DNA of 6,608 nt from CAZISM01 sp964541895 (GTDB lineage: Bacteria > Zhuqueibacterota > Zhuqueibacteria > Residuimicrobiales > Residuimicrobiaceae): positions 1 through 6,608 of the forward strand of contig CAZISM010000213.1 of NCBI GenBank assembly GCA_964541895.1, in the 5' to 3' direction. A program made the position numbers and the translations under genes. Of this stretch, positions 1 through 6,483 are shown piece after piece; the first letter of the stretch is position 1, and the number at the start of each line of letters is the position of its first letter. Under the pieces are notes generated by a model. The model was not told where the DNA came from. It worked only from the letters and a program-made list of their open reading frames with translations, and did no database searches.

Positions 1-372
1 GAATCGCCCTATTATTTTTTCAAAAAGATCAACGCCTATCTCGCCGACCGCCTGCACGAACTGGGCGTCCGTGGCGTTCATCCGGCCGGCATCAGCGATC
101 TGGCCGTTGACGGCAAGAAAATACTCGGCTGCTCGATGTATAAATCCAGGCAAAAGTTTCTTTATCAGGGTTCACTGCTGGTACATGCAGATCCTCATGC
201 CATCGCCCGCTATCTGCAGCATCCTTCCAAAGAACCGGATTACCGTCAGGGCCGCGACCACAGCGAATTTATAACCAGCCTGTCTGAAATGGGATTTCAC
301 CTGAAGGCGGAAGAGCTCGCGGAAATCTGGAAAAAGGCGGGGGAGCAGCCCTTGCACGAGCTGCTGCTATAG
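1..372 (+). CDS. Lipoate-protein ligase A / octanoyltransferase family protein, C-terminal part
   Basis: The reading frame is open from base 1 to a TAG stop at 370-372, giving 123 residues of a gene that begins outside the window. The visible part carries the core of the biotin/lipoate ligase (BPL_LplA_LipB) fold. There is a 'GISDLAVDGKKILG' segment at fragment residues 30-43, whose lysine (K40, just before ILG) sits where the family's lipoyl/octanoyl-binding lysine lies. It is followed by 'YQGSLLVHAD', then 'RYL..P..EPDYR.GR.H..FITSL', all typical of LplA-like enzymes. These transfer lipoate or octanoate to the lipoyl domains of 2-oxoacid dehydrogenases and GcvH in the cytoplasm. Without the N-terminus I cannot decide between a ligase (LplA) and an octanoyltransferase (LipM type), so no symbol is given. 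The stop codon touches the stop codon of the convergent PEGA gene. Confidence 0.85.
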   Translation, partial: ESPYYFFKKINAYLADRLHELGVRGVHPAGISDLAVDGKKILGCSMYKSRQKFLYQGSLLVHADPHAIARYLQHPSKEPDYRQGRDHSEFITSLSEMGFHLKAEELAEIWKKAGEQPLHELLL

Positions 373-1149
373 TTATTGCGGCAGGGACGCCAGAAAATGG
401 TAGCCGGTAAGCACAAAAGCGACTTCAAACAGCGCATAGGTGACGCCGGCGATGCGATCGTTTTTCTGTGATTGCCTGAAATGGCGATCCATCTCGACCG
501 GCACCGCACTTTTCATGTATCGATCATACGCTTCATTGCCGCGATCGCGAAAATGAGCGGTCGCCAGTCCGGTCACGGTCGCCAGACCCAGACCCGCCAG
601 CATGAGCCGGCGATGTCGTTTGACCTCCTGCGTGGTGCGAAAAACAGCGGCTCGCTTTTCTTCCTGCCAGGAAGGAGTAACCGGCAACGTTACAAAGAGA
701 TGGTTGTCCGGGATCTCTTGCACACTATGGCTCACCGCTTCATAGCCCGCCTTTTCCAGCCGGATCACATCATCGTTGTCCGAATCGAACAGGATGGTCA
801 TGGGCGTATGGCCCAGCAGTTTTTCGTTTTTGAACACAGCGGCTTCATACGGGCTGGACTGGATCACCAGCCGGCGGGGGAAAACAGCTTCTACATCGAC
901 CTGTTCGCCGGCGTTGAGAGTGACCAGAGTCTGGAAATCACTCTGGCCCCATTCCCGGGAATAGGGCGTGGCCACGCGCAAATGATAGGTGCCGGGCTCG
1001 AACTCCGCCTGCAGCGGCGTTGGGCCGACCAAGCGGTCGTCCACGTACACCGCCAGGCCGGATTTGCAGCCGCTCACCTGCAGCACAGCCAGACTGTCGG
1101 CGGCCGGCAGAGCGGTGCACAGGATCACTATGAGGCATGCGATTTTCAT
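373..1149 (-). CDS. PEGA-domain membrane protein, two PEGA repeats
   Basis: This gene encodes 258 residues from the ATG at 1149 to a TAA at 373-375. The chosen ATG has GGAG (1154-1157) four bases upstream and overlaps the preceding stop as ATGA, which suggests translational coupling. A TTG five codons further upstream is possible but less likely because it precedes the GGAG. Residues 1-17 look like a signal peptide (hydrophobic run ending ALPAA). Two PEGA-type surface modules follow: residues about 22-60 ('VYVDDRLVGPTPL' with 'EPGTYHLRV') and about 93-140 ('VIQSSPYEAAVFKNEKLLG', 'HTPM', 'EKAGYE'). The C-terminal third has two hydrophobic segments, at about 182-198 and 233-254, separated by a charged stretch. 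PEGA modules are usually extracytoplasmic and thought to bind wall or envelope polymers. The ligand here is unknown. It is the last gene of the leftward envelope cluster. Confidence 0.8.
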   Translation of the reverse strand: MKIACLIVILCTALPAADSLAVLQVSGCKSGLAVYVDDRLVGPTPLQAEFEPGTYHLRVATPYSREWGQSDFQTLVTLNAGEQVDVEAVFPRRLVIQSSPYEAAVFKNEKLLGHTPMTILFDSDNDDVIRLEKAGYEAVSHSVQEIPDNHLFVTLPVTPSWQEEKRAAVFRTTQEVKRHRRLMLAGLGLATVTGLATAHFRDRGNEAYDRYMKSAVPVEMDRHFRQSQKNDRIAGVTYALFEVAFVLTGYHFLASLPQ

Positions 1150-1550
1150 GGCGCTCCGAAACAAAAAAGGTAATCATCTTCCATCGCGCACAGCAGACGG
1201 TCTTTGATGACAACCGGAGAGCCGCGCCAGCGGCCCTTGCCGACAAAGCGCCATTTCTCCTTGCCGTCCCTGAGATCAACGGCATAGAGCGTCTTGTCCA
1301 TGGCGCCAAAGATCACGGTGTCATGGCTGATGATCGGATCCGTATTGATGGCGGCATCGGTTTTCAAGCTCCACAACAGGGTGCCGTCAAAACGGTTCAA
1401 GCCATAGAGCCGGTGATCGGTGGCGCCAAAGACCACGATGGAATCGGCCACGGCCGCCGGATAAAAGATGTTGCCGCTCAGATCCACCTGCCAGCGGATG
1501 GAGCCGTTGTCCGCCGCCAGGGCATAGAATTTCCCGGCGGTGGAGCCGAC
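1146..1550 (-). CDS. PQQ-type beta-propeller repeat protein, 5' end lost in gap
   Basis: The last 134 codons are visible, ending in TGA at 1146-1148; the start lies inside or beyond the N block at 1551-1650. The fragment is made of PQQ_2/BamB-like propeller repeats with a strict 40-residue period. The blade motif '[FL]Y.[LV]..[DF].G...W' recurs at fragment residues 8-20, 48-60 and 88-100, and a final partial copy (LFCFGAP) starts at 128. The fragment therefore holds about three full blades plus the closing strand, and a complete propeller would need roughly twice this length. No catalytic residues are visible; such domains usually serve as binding scaffolds in the periplasm or outer membrane. 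Cellular location cannot be told without the N-terminus. It is followed by the PEGA gene with an ATGA overlap and preceded by an Omp85-type barrel gene, so a BamB-like partner role is conceivable but unproven. Confidence 0.8.
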   Translation of the reverse strand, partial: VGSTAGKFYALAADNGSIRWQVDLSGNIFYPAAVADSIVVFGATDHRLYGLNRFDGTLLWSLKTDAAINTDPIISHDTVIFGAMDKTLYAVDLRDGKEKWRFVGKGRWRGSPVVIKDRLLCAMEDDYLFCFGAP

Positions 1551-1650
1551 NNNNNNNNNNNNNNNNNNNNNNNNNNNNNNNNNNNNNNNNNNNNNNNNNN
1601 NNNNNNNNNNNNNNNNNNNNNNNNNNNNNNNNNNNNNNNNNNNNNNNNNN
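1551..1650. other. Assembly gap (100 N), genuine missing sequence
   Basis: There are exactly 100 N, the conventional placeholder for a gap of unknown length. The flanking bases share no overlap that I can find. The Omp85-barrel gene (right) has not reached its stop codon, and the PQQ-repeat gene (left) has no start. At minimum the gap hides a barrel C-terminus, a gene boundary and the N-terminal blades. Confidence 0.9.
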
Positions 1651-4586
1651 ATCGTCCAGGTAAAATTTATGTCCGACATCGAAGCGCAGCACCAGCACGC
1701 CGCCCAGGTTCAGGCGTACGCCAAAGCCGGTGCTGCCGAGCACGTTATCCAGCCGGCCGTCCCAGGCATTGCCCAGATCGGTAAAGAGGGCGCCGCGAAT
1801 GGCGTTAAAGGCCAGGCCGCCAAAGGGAAAGTTGATGATAAAGCGGTCGATGAAGGGAAAGCGCAGTTCGTTGCTGATCAGCGCCAGTTTGGTGCCCCAC
1901 AATCGCCAGAATCGATAACCGCGCAAATCCCAACTGCCGCCCATGAAAAAGGGCGTTGCTTCCCGGCCGTTGTTGATCTGCGTCCACAACCGTACGGCAT
2001 GGGTCATGCGCGTGCTCAGCCGAAAGTAGCGGCGGTAGTCAAAGAGCACGCTGACGAAATTGACGTTCGAGTGCACCACGTCGAGGGTGTTGCCCAGGGT
2101 GACGTTGAAGCGTTGGCCGTCTACCGGACCGGACGGACCCCACAGCGAGTTGTCGTGAATAAAGGCGACGAAATTGGACACCAGCATGGCCTGGCGGCGA
2201 TAGCCGGTGTTGTACCATTCCTTGTCGGAGTAGCGGACGTTCACACTGGCTTCGGTGCGGGCGAATTTGGACAGCGGGTAGCTGATGGCGCCAAAGCCGC
2301 CGACACGCCGTTCCCAGAACCAGTAATCGTACAGGTTATAAAATCGACCGGCGAAATGATAGGCGCCGAAGGCGGTGTTGGTACGGCGCGACAGGTTGGC
2401 GCGTGAAAAGGCGACGTTAAAGCTGGACAGCAGTTCATCGCGGGTGCGGGCGGTATTGTAGAGAAGGAAATAGTACTGATAGTTGCCGAGCATGTCCGAA
2501 ACCACCAGCTGCGCTCCGCCCGAGGTGCCAAAGATGGGATCCTGGGTGATCTGGCTCTGGGCGATGTCCAGGCTGTACTTGGGCTTGTATTTCAGCTCCT
2601 TGACCTTGCTGTCGCCGCCGATGCGGGCAAAAGTCCAGTTGTCGTTTTTTGCCAACAGAGAATCGCGCTGCAGGTGCGGCGACACCTGATAGAGCTCGGC
2701 CGGTTTTTCGAGAAGGTGGAGGTGGAAGCTGAACTGGTCAAAGGCGGTATAGAGCAGATCGCCGTCGCCGGTCCAGGCCGGATCCATGGCGCCGGTGACG
2801 ATTTGGGTGATCTGTTTGAGCGGATAGCCAAAGGATTCGCCCAGGCTGTCGGCGCGCGTCAGCCAGATATTGTCGGTACCGCTGCGGTCAGAGAGAAAAG
2901 CGAGAAATCGGCCGTCCGGCGACCAGCGCGGGTACTGATCGCTAAAGCCGCCCTGGGTGATGTAGGTGATGCGGCCGTCGCGCAGGTTCATGACAAAGAG
3001 GTTGTAATATCCGTCCTGGCCGGAAGCGCCGCGATCGGAGCTGAAGGCTATGCTCTCGCCGTCCGGCGAAAAGGAGGGATCGCGTTCATCAAAGGCGTCG
3101 TTGGTCAGTTTCAACAGCTGTTTGGTGTCGCGGTCGAACAGATAAAGATCGCAGCGGCCGCTGAAGGCCAGACCGGAAAAGACAATGCGCCGGTTGTCCG
3201 GCGACCACGACGGCGAAAACAGCGACACCAGGTCGTCAAAGCCGTGCTGTTCGATCACTTTGTGTTGTTCGATATCAAACACATAGAGCACGTCCTTTTC
3301 GCCGCTCTTGGACACGAACGCCAGTTCGCCGCTGCGGTTGACGTCGATGCCGCTGCTGAGCAGGTGGAAGGATTCAAATTCCGGTGAACGCTCGCCGGCG
3401 ACGAGGATTTTGGCGTTCGGCTCCTTGAGCGTTTTGCGCAGCGGCGCCAGGTAGATGTTGGAATAACCGGTGCGGTTGGAGATAAAGGCGACAAAGGCGG
3501 AATCCCCTTTCTGATAATAGGCCGGTTTGATGTTGATGCCCCGCGCCGTCAGCTTGCGGCTGATCATGCGCGCCGTGTCAAAGGATTGCAGCAGGGGATA
3601 TTTTTCTTTTTTGAGGTGATAGGTCCATTTTTCATCAAAGGCGCGGTAATCCAGCCCCAGGGTGTACCGCATGACGTCGGAGAACTGTTTGGAGATCCAG
3701 ACGTTTTCCATGAGCTGCAGCAGCTTGTTCTCGCTCCAGGTTTCGGCGATATATTTCATGATCGCCTGGCCTTCCTTGTACATGAGAAAAGAACCGCTGA
3801 TCTGATAAATCTGCGACACGGGGAACAGATAGTCGTTAAGGACAGCGTCGCGGATAAACATTTCGGCCTGGGTGTCCCAGCCCGAGGACCAGTACTCTGC
3901 CAGGCCTTCGACAAACCAGAGCGGCAGGCCGGGATGGTTTTGCAGGCGGTGGTCCCGAAGCACCCGGTTGACTTTGCTGTGGGTAAAGACGTGCACCAGT
4001 TCGTGGCGGATGACGTGTTTGAACTGGCTGATGGAGCCGTTGGCCGGCACCACGACGCGGCCTTTGAGAAATTCAAAAAAACCGCCCACGCCTTCGGGGA
4101 TGAGATAGGAGATGGTGTTGGTTTCCTGAAAGTGGGCGTGCGTGGCGTAAAAGATGAGCGGGATGCGCTGGGGGATATTGTGATTGAAACGGTGCTCGAG
4201 AAAGGTGTAGCTTTCCTCNNNNNNNNNNNNNNNNNNNNNNNNNNNNNNNNNNNNNNNNNNNNNNNNNNNNNNNNNNNNNNNNNNNNNNNNNNNNNNNNNN
4301 NNNNNNNNNNNNNNNNNNTGCGCTGGGGGATATTGTGATTGAAACGGTGCTCGAGAAAGGTGTAGCTTTCCTCCGCGTACTGGGCACCGATTTCGGCCAG
4401 TTCGCGCATCTGCGGATAGTAATAGATGTCGAAATGGGTTGTCTGCATGATCTGCCAATCAAAGCGATTGTAGATCACCTTGTTGCGGCCGAAATAGTAT
4501 TGGCTGTGCAGCAACACATCCGGCAGCAGCAGCAGGATAAGCAGGAAAACGAGGCTGAACGATGATCTGCAGAAACGAGCCGTCAT
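1651..4586 (-). CDS. Secreted zinc peptidase (MA-like) - TolB-like propeller - Omp85 barrel protein, 3' end in gap
   Basis: Translation starts at the ATG at 4586 and is open to the gap at 1650. After collapsing the false gap at 4219-4318 with its 55-base duplicate it gives 927 residues in one frame. Residues 1-28 are a signal peptide (hydrophobic 11-26). 'YYFGRNKVIYNRFDW' then 'THFDIYYYP' open a peptidase-MA/gluzincin domain (about 45-285) with HELVH at 143-147 (bases 3991-4005) and 'WFVEGLAEYW' at 172-181. H143 and H147 would bind zinc with E175 as likely third ligand, and E144 would be catalytic. Residues about 290-600 hold PD40/WD40-like blades ('SPSWSPDNRRIVFS', 'DPSFSPDGESIAFSSDR', 'YPRWSPDGRFLAFLSDR'), as in TolB. 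Residues about 615-927 form a C-terminal barrel with the Omp85 loop-6 signature 'GGSWDLRGY' (831-839, R837), 'SNELRFP' and 'ALFTDLGNAWDG'. Predicted location is the outer membrane with periplasmic soluble domains. The missing C-terminus is probably short. No strong Shine-Dalgarno precedes the ATG. Substrate is unknown. Confidence 0.85.
4164..4218. repeat. 55-base duplicate flanking the N block, copy 1 of 2
   Basis: This copy is identical over all 55 bases to 4319-4373 and encodes the same residues (EESYTFLEHRFNHNIPQ) of the peptidase protein in the minus direction. It is read as an unmerged contig-end overlap rather than a biological repeat. Confidence 0.9.
4219..4318. other. Assembly gap (100 N), probably spurious
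   Basis: The 55 bases at 4164-4218 and those at 4319-4373 are identical, so two overlapping contig ends were placed side by side with a 100-N spacer. Deleting 155 bases (4219-4373) restores a single open frame through the peptidase domain. 155 is not a multiple of three, which is why the frame appears to shift here. Confidence 0.92.
4319..4373. repeat. 55-base duplicate flanking the N block, copy 2 of 2
   Basis: This is the second copy of 4164-4218. It starts at the first base after the N block, and copy 1 ends at the last base before it, exactly as expected for two contig termini sharing one k-mer. Confidence 0.9.
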
Positions 4587-4618
4587 AGGGATATCATCAA
4601 AAGGTCACAAAAGGCTGC

Positions 4619-4642
4619 CATGCCGGTCGCCGGACCGGCATG
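4619..4642 (-). terminator. Hairpin between the GNAT-like and peptidase-barrel genes, possible weak terminator
   Basis: A perfect 10-base-pair inverted repeat (CATGCCGGTC / GACCGGCATG) with a four-base loop lies 41 bases past the stop of the GNAT-like gene. In the minus direction it is followed by GCAGCCTTTTGTGACCTTTT, which has only short T runs, so intrinsic termination would be weak or partial. In the plus direction it is followed by ATGTTGTTCTTT. It could instead be an attenuator, an mRNA stabiliser or a protein-binding palindrome. Confidence 0.45.
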
Positions 4643-4683
4643 ATGTTGTTCTTTATAACTCCGCAGGTGGCGATTTTGTTTCC

Positions 4684-5799
4684 CTACATGGCTTTTTCAT
4701 AAAAGCGATAGGTTTTGTAGCGCCTGGCGGAGAGGTCTTCCAGGGCACCGATCATGCGCTGGTTGGTTTCGACGATGATGGAACATTCGGATTCGTCATA
4801 GCCCATTTTGCCGCCGTTTTCGATGGTGTTGATATAAAAAGCCACGTCGATGCCGCGGTGGCGGTGTTCCTTGAGCACGCCCATAGCGATGGTGCGCAGC
4901 CGTTTGATCTTGCGACCGGCCAGCAGGATTTTGATCAGGCCAAAGGGGAAGAGTCGTCCGTTGGCCTTTTGCAGGGCCGGGTTCAGATCCTTGAGGGAGA
5001 GGGAGAAGCCGATGCACTCGCCCTTGTAAAAGGCGAAATAGGTCAGTTCCGGCACCACCACCATTTTCAGCTCTGCCGCCAGCTCTTTCAGCTGCATGTC
5101 GGTCAGCGGCACGTGGCCCCAGTTTTCCAGCCAGGCATCGCTAAAGATGCGTCCGACCTGTTTGACTCGTTCCGGAAAGAGCTTCATGTCCAGCTGTTCA
5201 ATGATGAGGTCTGGTTGCTGCAGGACGCGGTCGCGCACTCTCAGATAGGCCGGGCGCAGGGGCGCATGCTTGTCCACCATAAAGGCATACCAGTCGATGG
5301 CTTTGCTGAAACCGTGCCGGGTCAGCAGGTCGTTGTAATAGGGCGGATTATAGGGCAGCATGATCACCGGCATGGAGTCGAACCCCTCATAGAGCATGCC
5401 GCTCATGTCATAGACATAAAAACTCATGGGTCCGAGGATGCGTTTCTTGCCTTTTTCGGCCAGCCAGGCGGTGGCGCTGTCCAGCAGCAGCCGGCAGGCT
5501 TCGGGATCGTTTTCACATTCAAAAAAGCCGAAAAAGCCGGTGTTGGGATCGTGATAGCTTTCGTACTTGCGGTTGATATGGGCGGAGATGCGGCCCAGAG
5601 GCCGGTCGCCGTCATAGACCATGAAATAGGCGGCCTCGCCGAATTCGAAAAAAGAACCTTTGTCCTTGTCGAGGAATTTCATCTGTTCGCCGATCAGCGG
5701 CGGAACCCAATAGGGGTTGTTGCGGTAAACCTGCCAGGGAAAGAGGACAAACTGTTTCAGGTCTGCTTTCGATTCCACTCGTTTGATCTGTTTTGCCAT
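4684..5799 (-). CDS. YghO-like GNAT-fold (acyl-CoA N-acyltransferase superfamily) protein
   Basis: This gene encodes 371 residues from the ATG at 5799 to a TAG at 4684-4686. GGAG (5806-5809) lies six bases before the ATG, a good ribosome binding site. The N-terminal part matches the pattern I associate with the YghO family (PTHR41368): 'FPWQVYRNNPYWVPPL' at 19-34, 'GFFGFFECENDPEA' at 88-101, 'GPMSF' at 123-127, and 'VIMLPYNPPYYNDLL' at 145-159. A GNAT motif A-like segment, 'EHRHRGIDVAFY' (R313..G316), sits at 311-322. The C-terminus runs 'VETNQRMIGALEDL' to 'YKTYRFYEK', also as in that family. No signal peptide or membrane segment is visible, so it is probably cytoplasmic. The acyl donor and acceptor are unknown. 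It lies upstream of the envelope cluster, separated by a 97-base spacer with a hairpin, so it may be its own transcription unit. Confidence 0.8.
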   Translation of the reverse strand: MAKQIKRVESKADLKQFVLFPWQVYRNNPYWVPPLIGEQMKFLDKDKGSFFEFGEAAYFMVYDGDRPLGRISAHINRKYESYHDPNTGFFGFFECENDPEACRLLLDSATAWLAEKGKKRILGPMSFYVYDMSGMLYEGFDSMPVIMLPYNPPYYNDLLTRHGFSKAIDWYAFMVDKHAPLRPAYLRVRDRVLQQPDLIIEQLDMKLFPERVKQVGRIFSDAWLENWGHVPLTDMQLKELAAELKMVVVPELTYFAFYKGECIGFSLSLKDLNPALQKANGRLFPFGLIKILLAGRKIKRLRTIAMGVLKEHRHRGIDVAFYINTIENGGKMGYDESECSIIVETNQRMIGALEDLSARRYKTYRFYEKAM

Positions 5800-5877
5800 A
5801 GTGTTCTCCGTTTCGAGGCTGCGACTGGGGAGTGCGGGTGTTGTCTGTTTTATTTCGGCCTGGGTGATAGCGATTCT

Positions 5878-5905
5878 TTTATAAGCGGCGTGCTGCCGGC
5901 AACAA
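5878..5905 (-). promoter_or_regulatory. Candidate sigma70-type promoter for the GNAT-like gene, proximal
   Basis: In the minus direction TTGTTG (5905-5900) is followed after 16 bases by TATAAA (5883-5878). The -10 element is good and the -35 element weak (three of six). It would give a leader of about 70 bases. The match is by eye only. Confidence 0.25.
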
Positions 5906-5947
5906 GGGCTATCGGTGCGTGAATTCGCCCTTCAGATTAATTGAAAT

Positions 5948-5976
5948 ATAATCAACAATATATCTCTTTTAGTCAA
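5948..5976 (-). promoter_or_regulatory. Candidate sigma70-type promoter for the GNAT-like gene, distal
   Basis: In the minus direction TTGACT (5976-5971) is followed after 17 bases by GATTAT (5953-5948). The -35 element is strong and the -10 element moderate, within an AT-rich tract. It would give a leader of roughly 140 bases. Confidence 0.3.
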
Positions 5977-5994
5977 CCTTTGCAAGGGTATAAT
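5967..5994 (+). promoter_or_regulatory. Candidate rpsT promoter with consensus -10
   Basis: A perfect TATAAT lies at 5989-5994; the best -35 at 16 bases spacing is TTTTAG (5967-5972), which is poor. Transcription would begin about 110 bases before the rpsT start, leaving a leader long enough for S20 autoregulation. This candidate overlaps the distal minus-strand candidate back to back. Confidence 0.35.
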
Positions 5995-6053
5995 CGCTCC
6001 TATCCGGTCAGATGAAATTTATCAGCATCACGGTGCAGGAATGTAAAAAAATA

Positions 6054-6080
6054 TTGATTTTTATGCTAATATTTCATAAT
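6054..6080 (+). promoter_or_regulatory. Alternative rpsT promoter candidate
   Basis: TTGATT (6054-6059) and CATAAT (6075-6080) are separated by 15 bases, shorter than ideal, in an AT-rich tract. It would give a leader of about 25 bases. It is an alternative or second start relative to the TATAAT at 5989. Confidence 0.25.
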
Positions 6081-6112
6081 TTAAAAGGCTATAACTAAAC
6101 TTGAGAGGAAAA

Positions 6113-6367
6113 ATGGCCCATCATAAATCAGCAATCAAACGCATTCGCCAGAACGCCAAGGCGACCGAGCGCAACAAAGCGTACAAATCGGAAATGAAAA
6201 CGGCTTTGAAAAAGGTCCGTGGCGCGTCCAACAAGGAAGAGGCGGCCAAATTATACCGCGAAACGGCTTCTCTGCTGGATAAACTGGCCACCAAAGGCAT
6301 CATCCACAAAAACAACGCCTCCAACCATAAAGCCAAACTGGCGCGCGTGGTCAACAAGCTGGCATAG
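6113..6367 (+). CDS. rpsT: 30S ribosomal protein S20
   Basis: This gene encodes 84 residues from the ATG at 6113 to a TAG at 6365-6367, the usual length for S20. The start MAHHKSAIKRIRQN, the basic helical body and the C-terminal 'GIIHKNNASNHKAKLARVVN' are diagnostic of bacterial S20 (bS20), a primary 16S rRNA-binding protein of the small subunit. An in-frame TTG at 6101 adds only MRGK. It overlaps the ribosome binding site AGAGG (6104-6108), so the ATG is the real start. It is transcribed alone, divergent from the GNAT-like gene and ending at a strong terminator before the convergent guaB. In some bacteria S20 represses its own translation; nothing here proves that. Confidence 0.97.
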   Translation: MAHHKSAIKRIRQNAKATERNKAYKSEMKTALKKVRGASNKEEAAKLYRETASLLDKLATKGIIHKNNASNHKAKLARVVNKLA

Positions 6368-6386
6368 TGGCACGCGTTTGCCTTTA

Positions 6387-6470
6387 GAGCAGAGCGCCTG
6401 GCCGGACGGTTGATGAGCCGGCGATGATGTTACGTTGTCTTGTTGAGGGTGTTTTAAGTGGGCTCTGCTC
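6387..6470 (+). other. Long-range inverted repeat in the rpsT 3' region, possible structured RNA
   Basis: GAGCAGAGC (6387-6395) pairs perfectly with GCTCTGCTC (6462-6470). Allowing one bulged base (G6396), two more GC pairs extend it. Nested inside is GCCGG (6401-6405) with CCGGC (6418-6422). The right arm can instead form a local hairpin, TGGGCT/AGCCCA (6459-6464 and 6471-6476), so two folds exclude each other. The element lies between the rpsT stop and the terminator. It does not resemble a tRNA, 4.5S RNA or another family I recognise. Confidence 0.35.
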
Positions 6471-6483
6471 AGCCCAAGAGTGG

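Larger units (their letters stand above)
5800..6112. other. Divergent intergenic region between the GNAT-like gene and rpsT
   Basis: This is 313 bases with no convincing coding sequence. The half next to the GNAT gene is GC-mixed and would be its leader. The half from about 5930 to 6100 is strongly AT-rich and holds the promoter candidates listed separately. I see no tRNA or recognised riboswitch. Confidence 0.7.

Noticed and set aside
1150..1164. TTG start for the PEGA protein at 1164
   Set aside because: It lies upstream of the GGAG that fits the ATG at 1149, and the ATGA overlap favours the ATG.
472..1173. Long plus-strand open frame opposite the PEGA gene
   Set aside because: It is the antisense shadow of a well-supported gene and has no recognisable domain. 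The same applies to the plus-strand frames at 2674-3387, 3586-4338 and 4858-5922.
4164..4373. A biological tandem duplication inside the peptidase gene
   Set aside because: Both copies end exactly at the N block, and their merger gives a perfect in-frame protein, so a contig-overlap artefact explains everything.
1387..4458. An apparent 1,023-codon minus-strand frame running through both N blocks
   Set aside because: Its two ends are read in wrong frames. The part before the 4219-4318 block and the part after the 1551-1650 block are out-of-frame translations of the peptidase-barrel and PQQ genes; N codons only make the frame look continuous.
6101..6112. TTG start giving an S20 with four extra residues
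   Set aside because: The TTG overlaps the ribosome binding site, and the family begins with MAxHKSA, which matches the ATG at 6113.
6368..6483. tRNA or known small RNA after rpsT
   Set aside because: No cloverleaf, T-loop or family signature is visible; only the unassigned inverted repeats remain.
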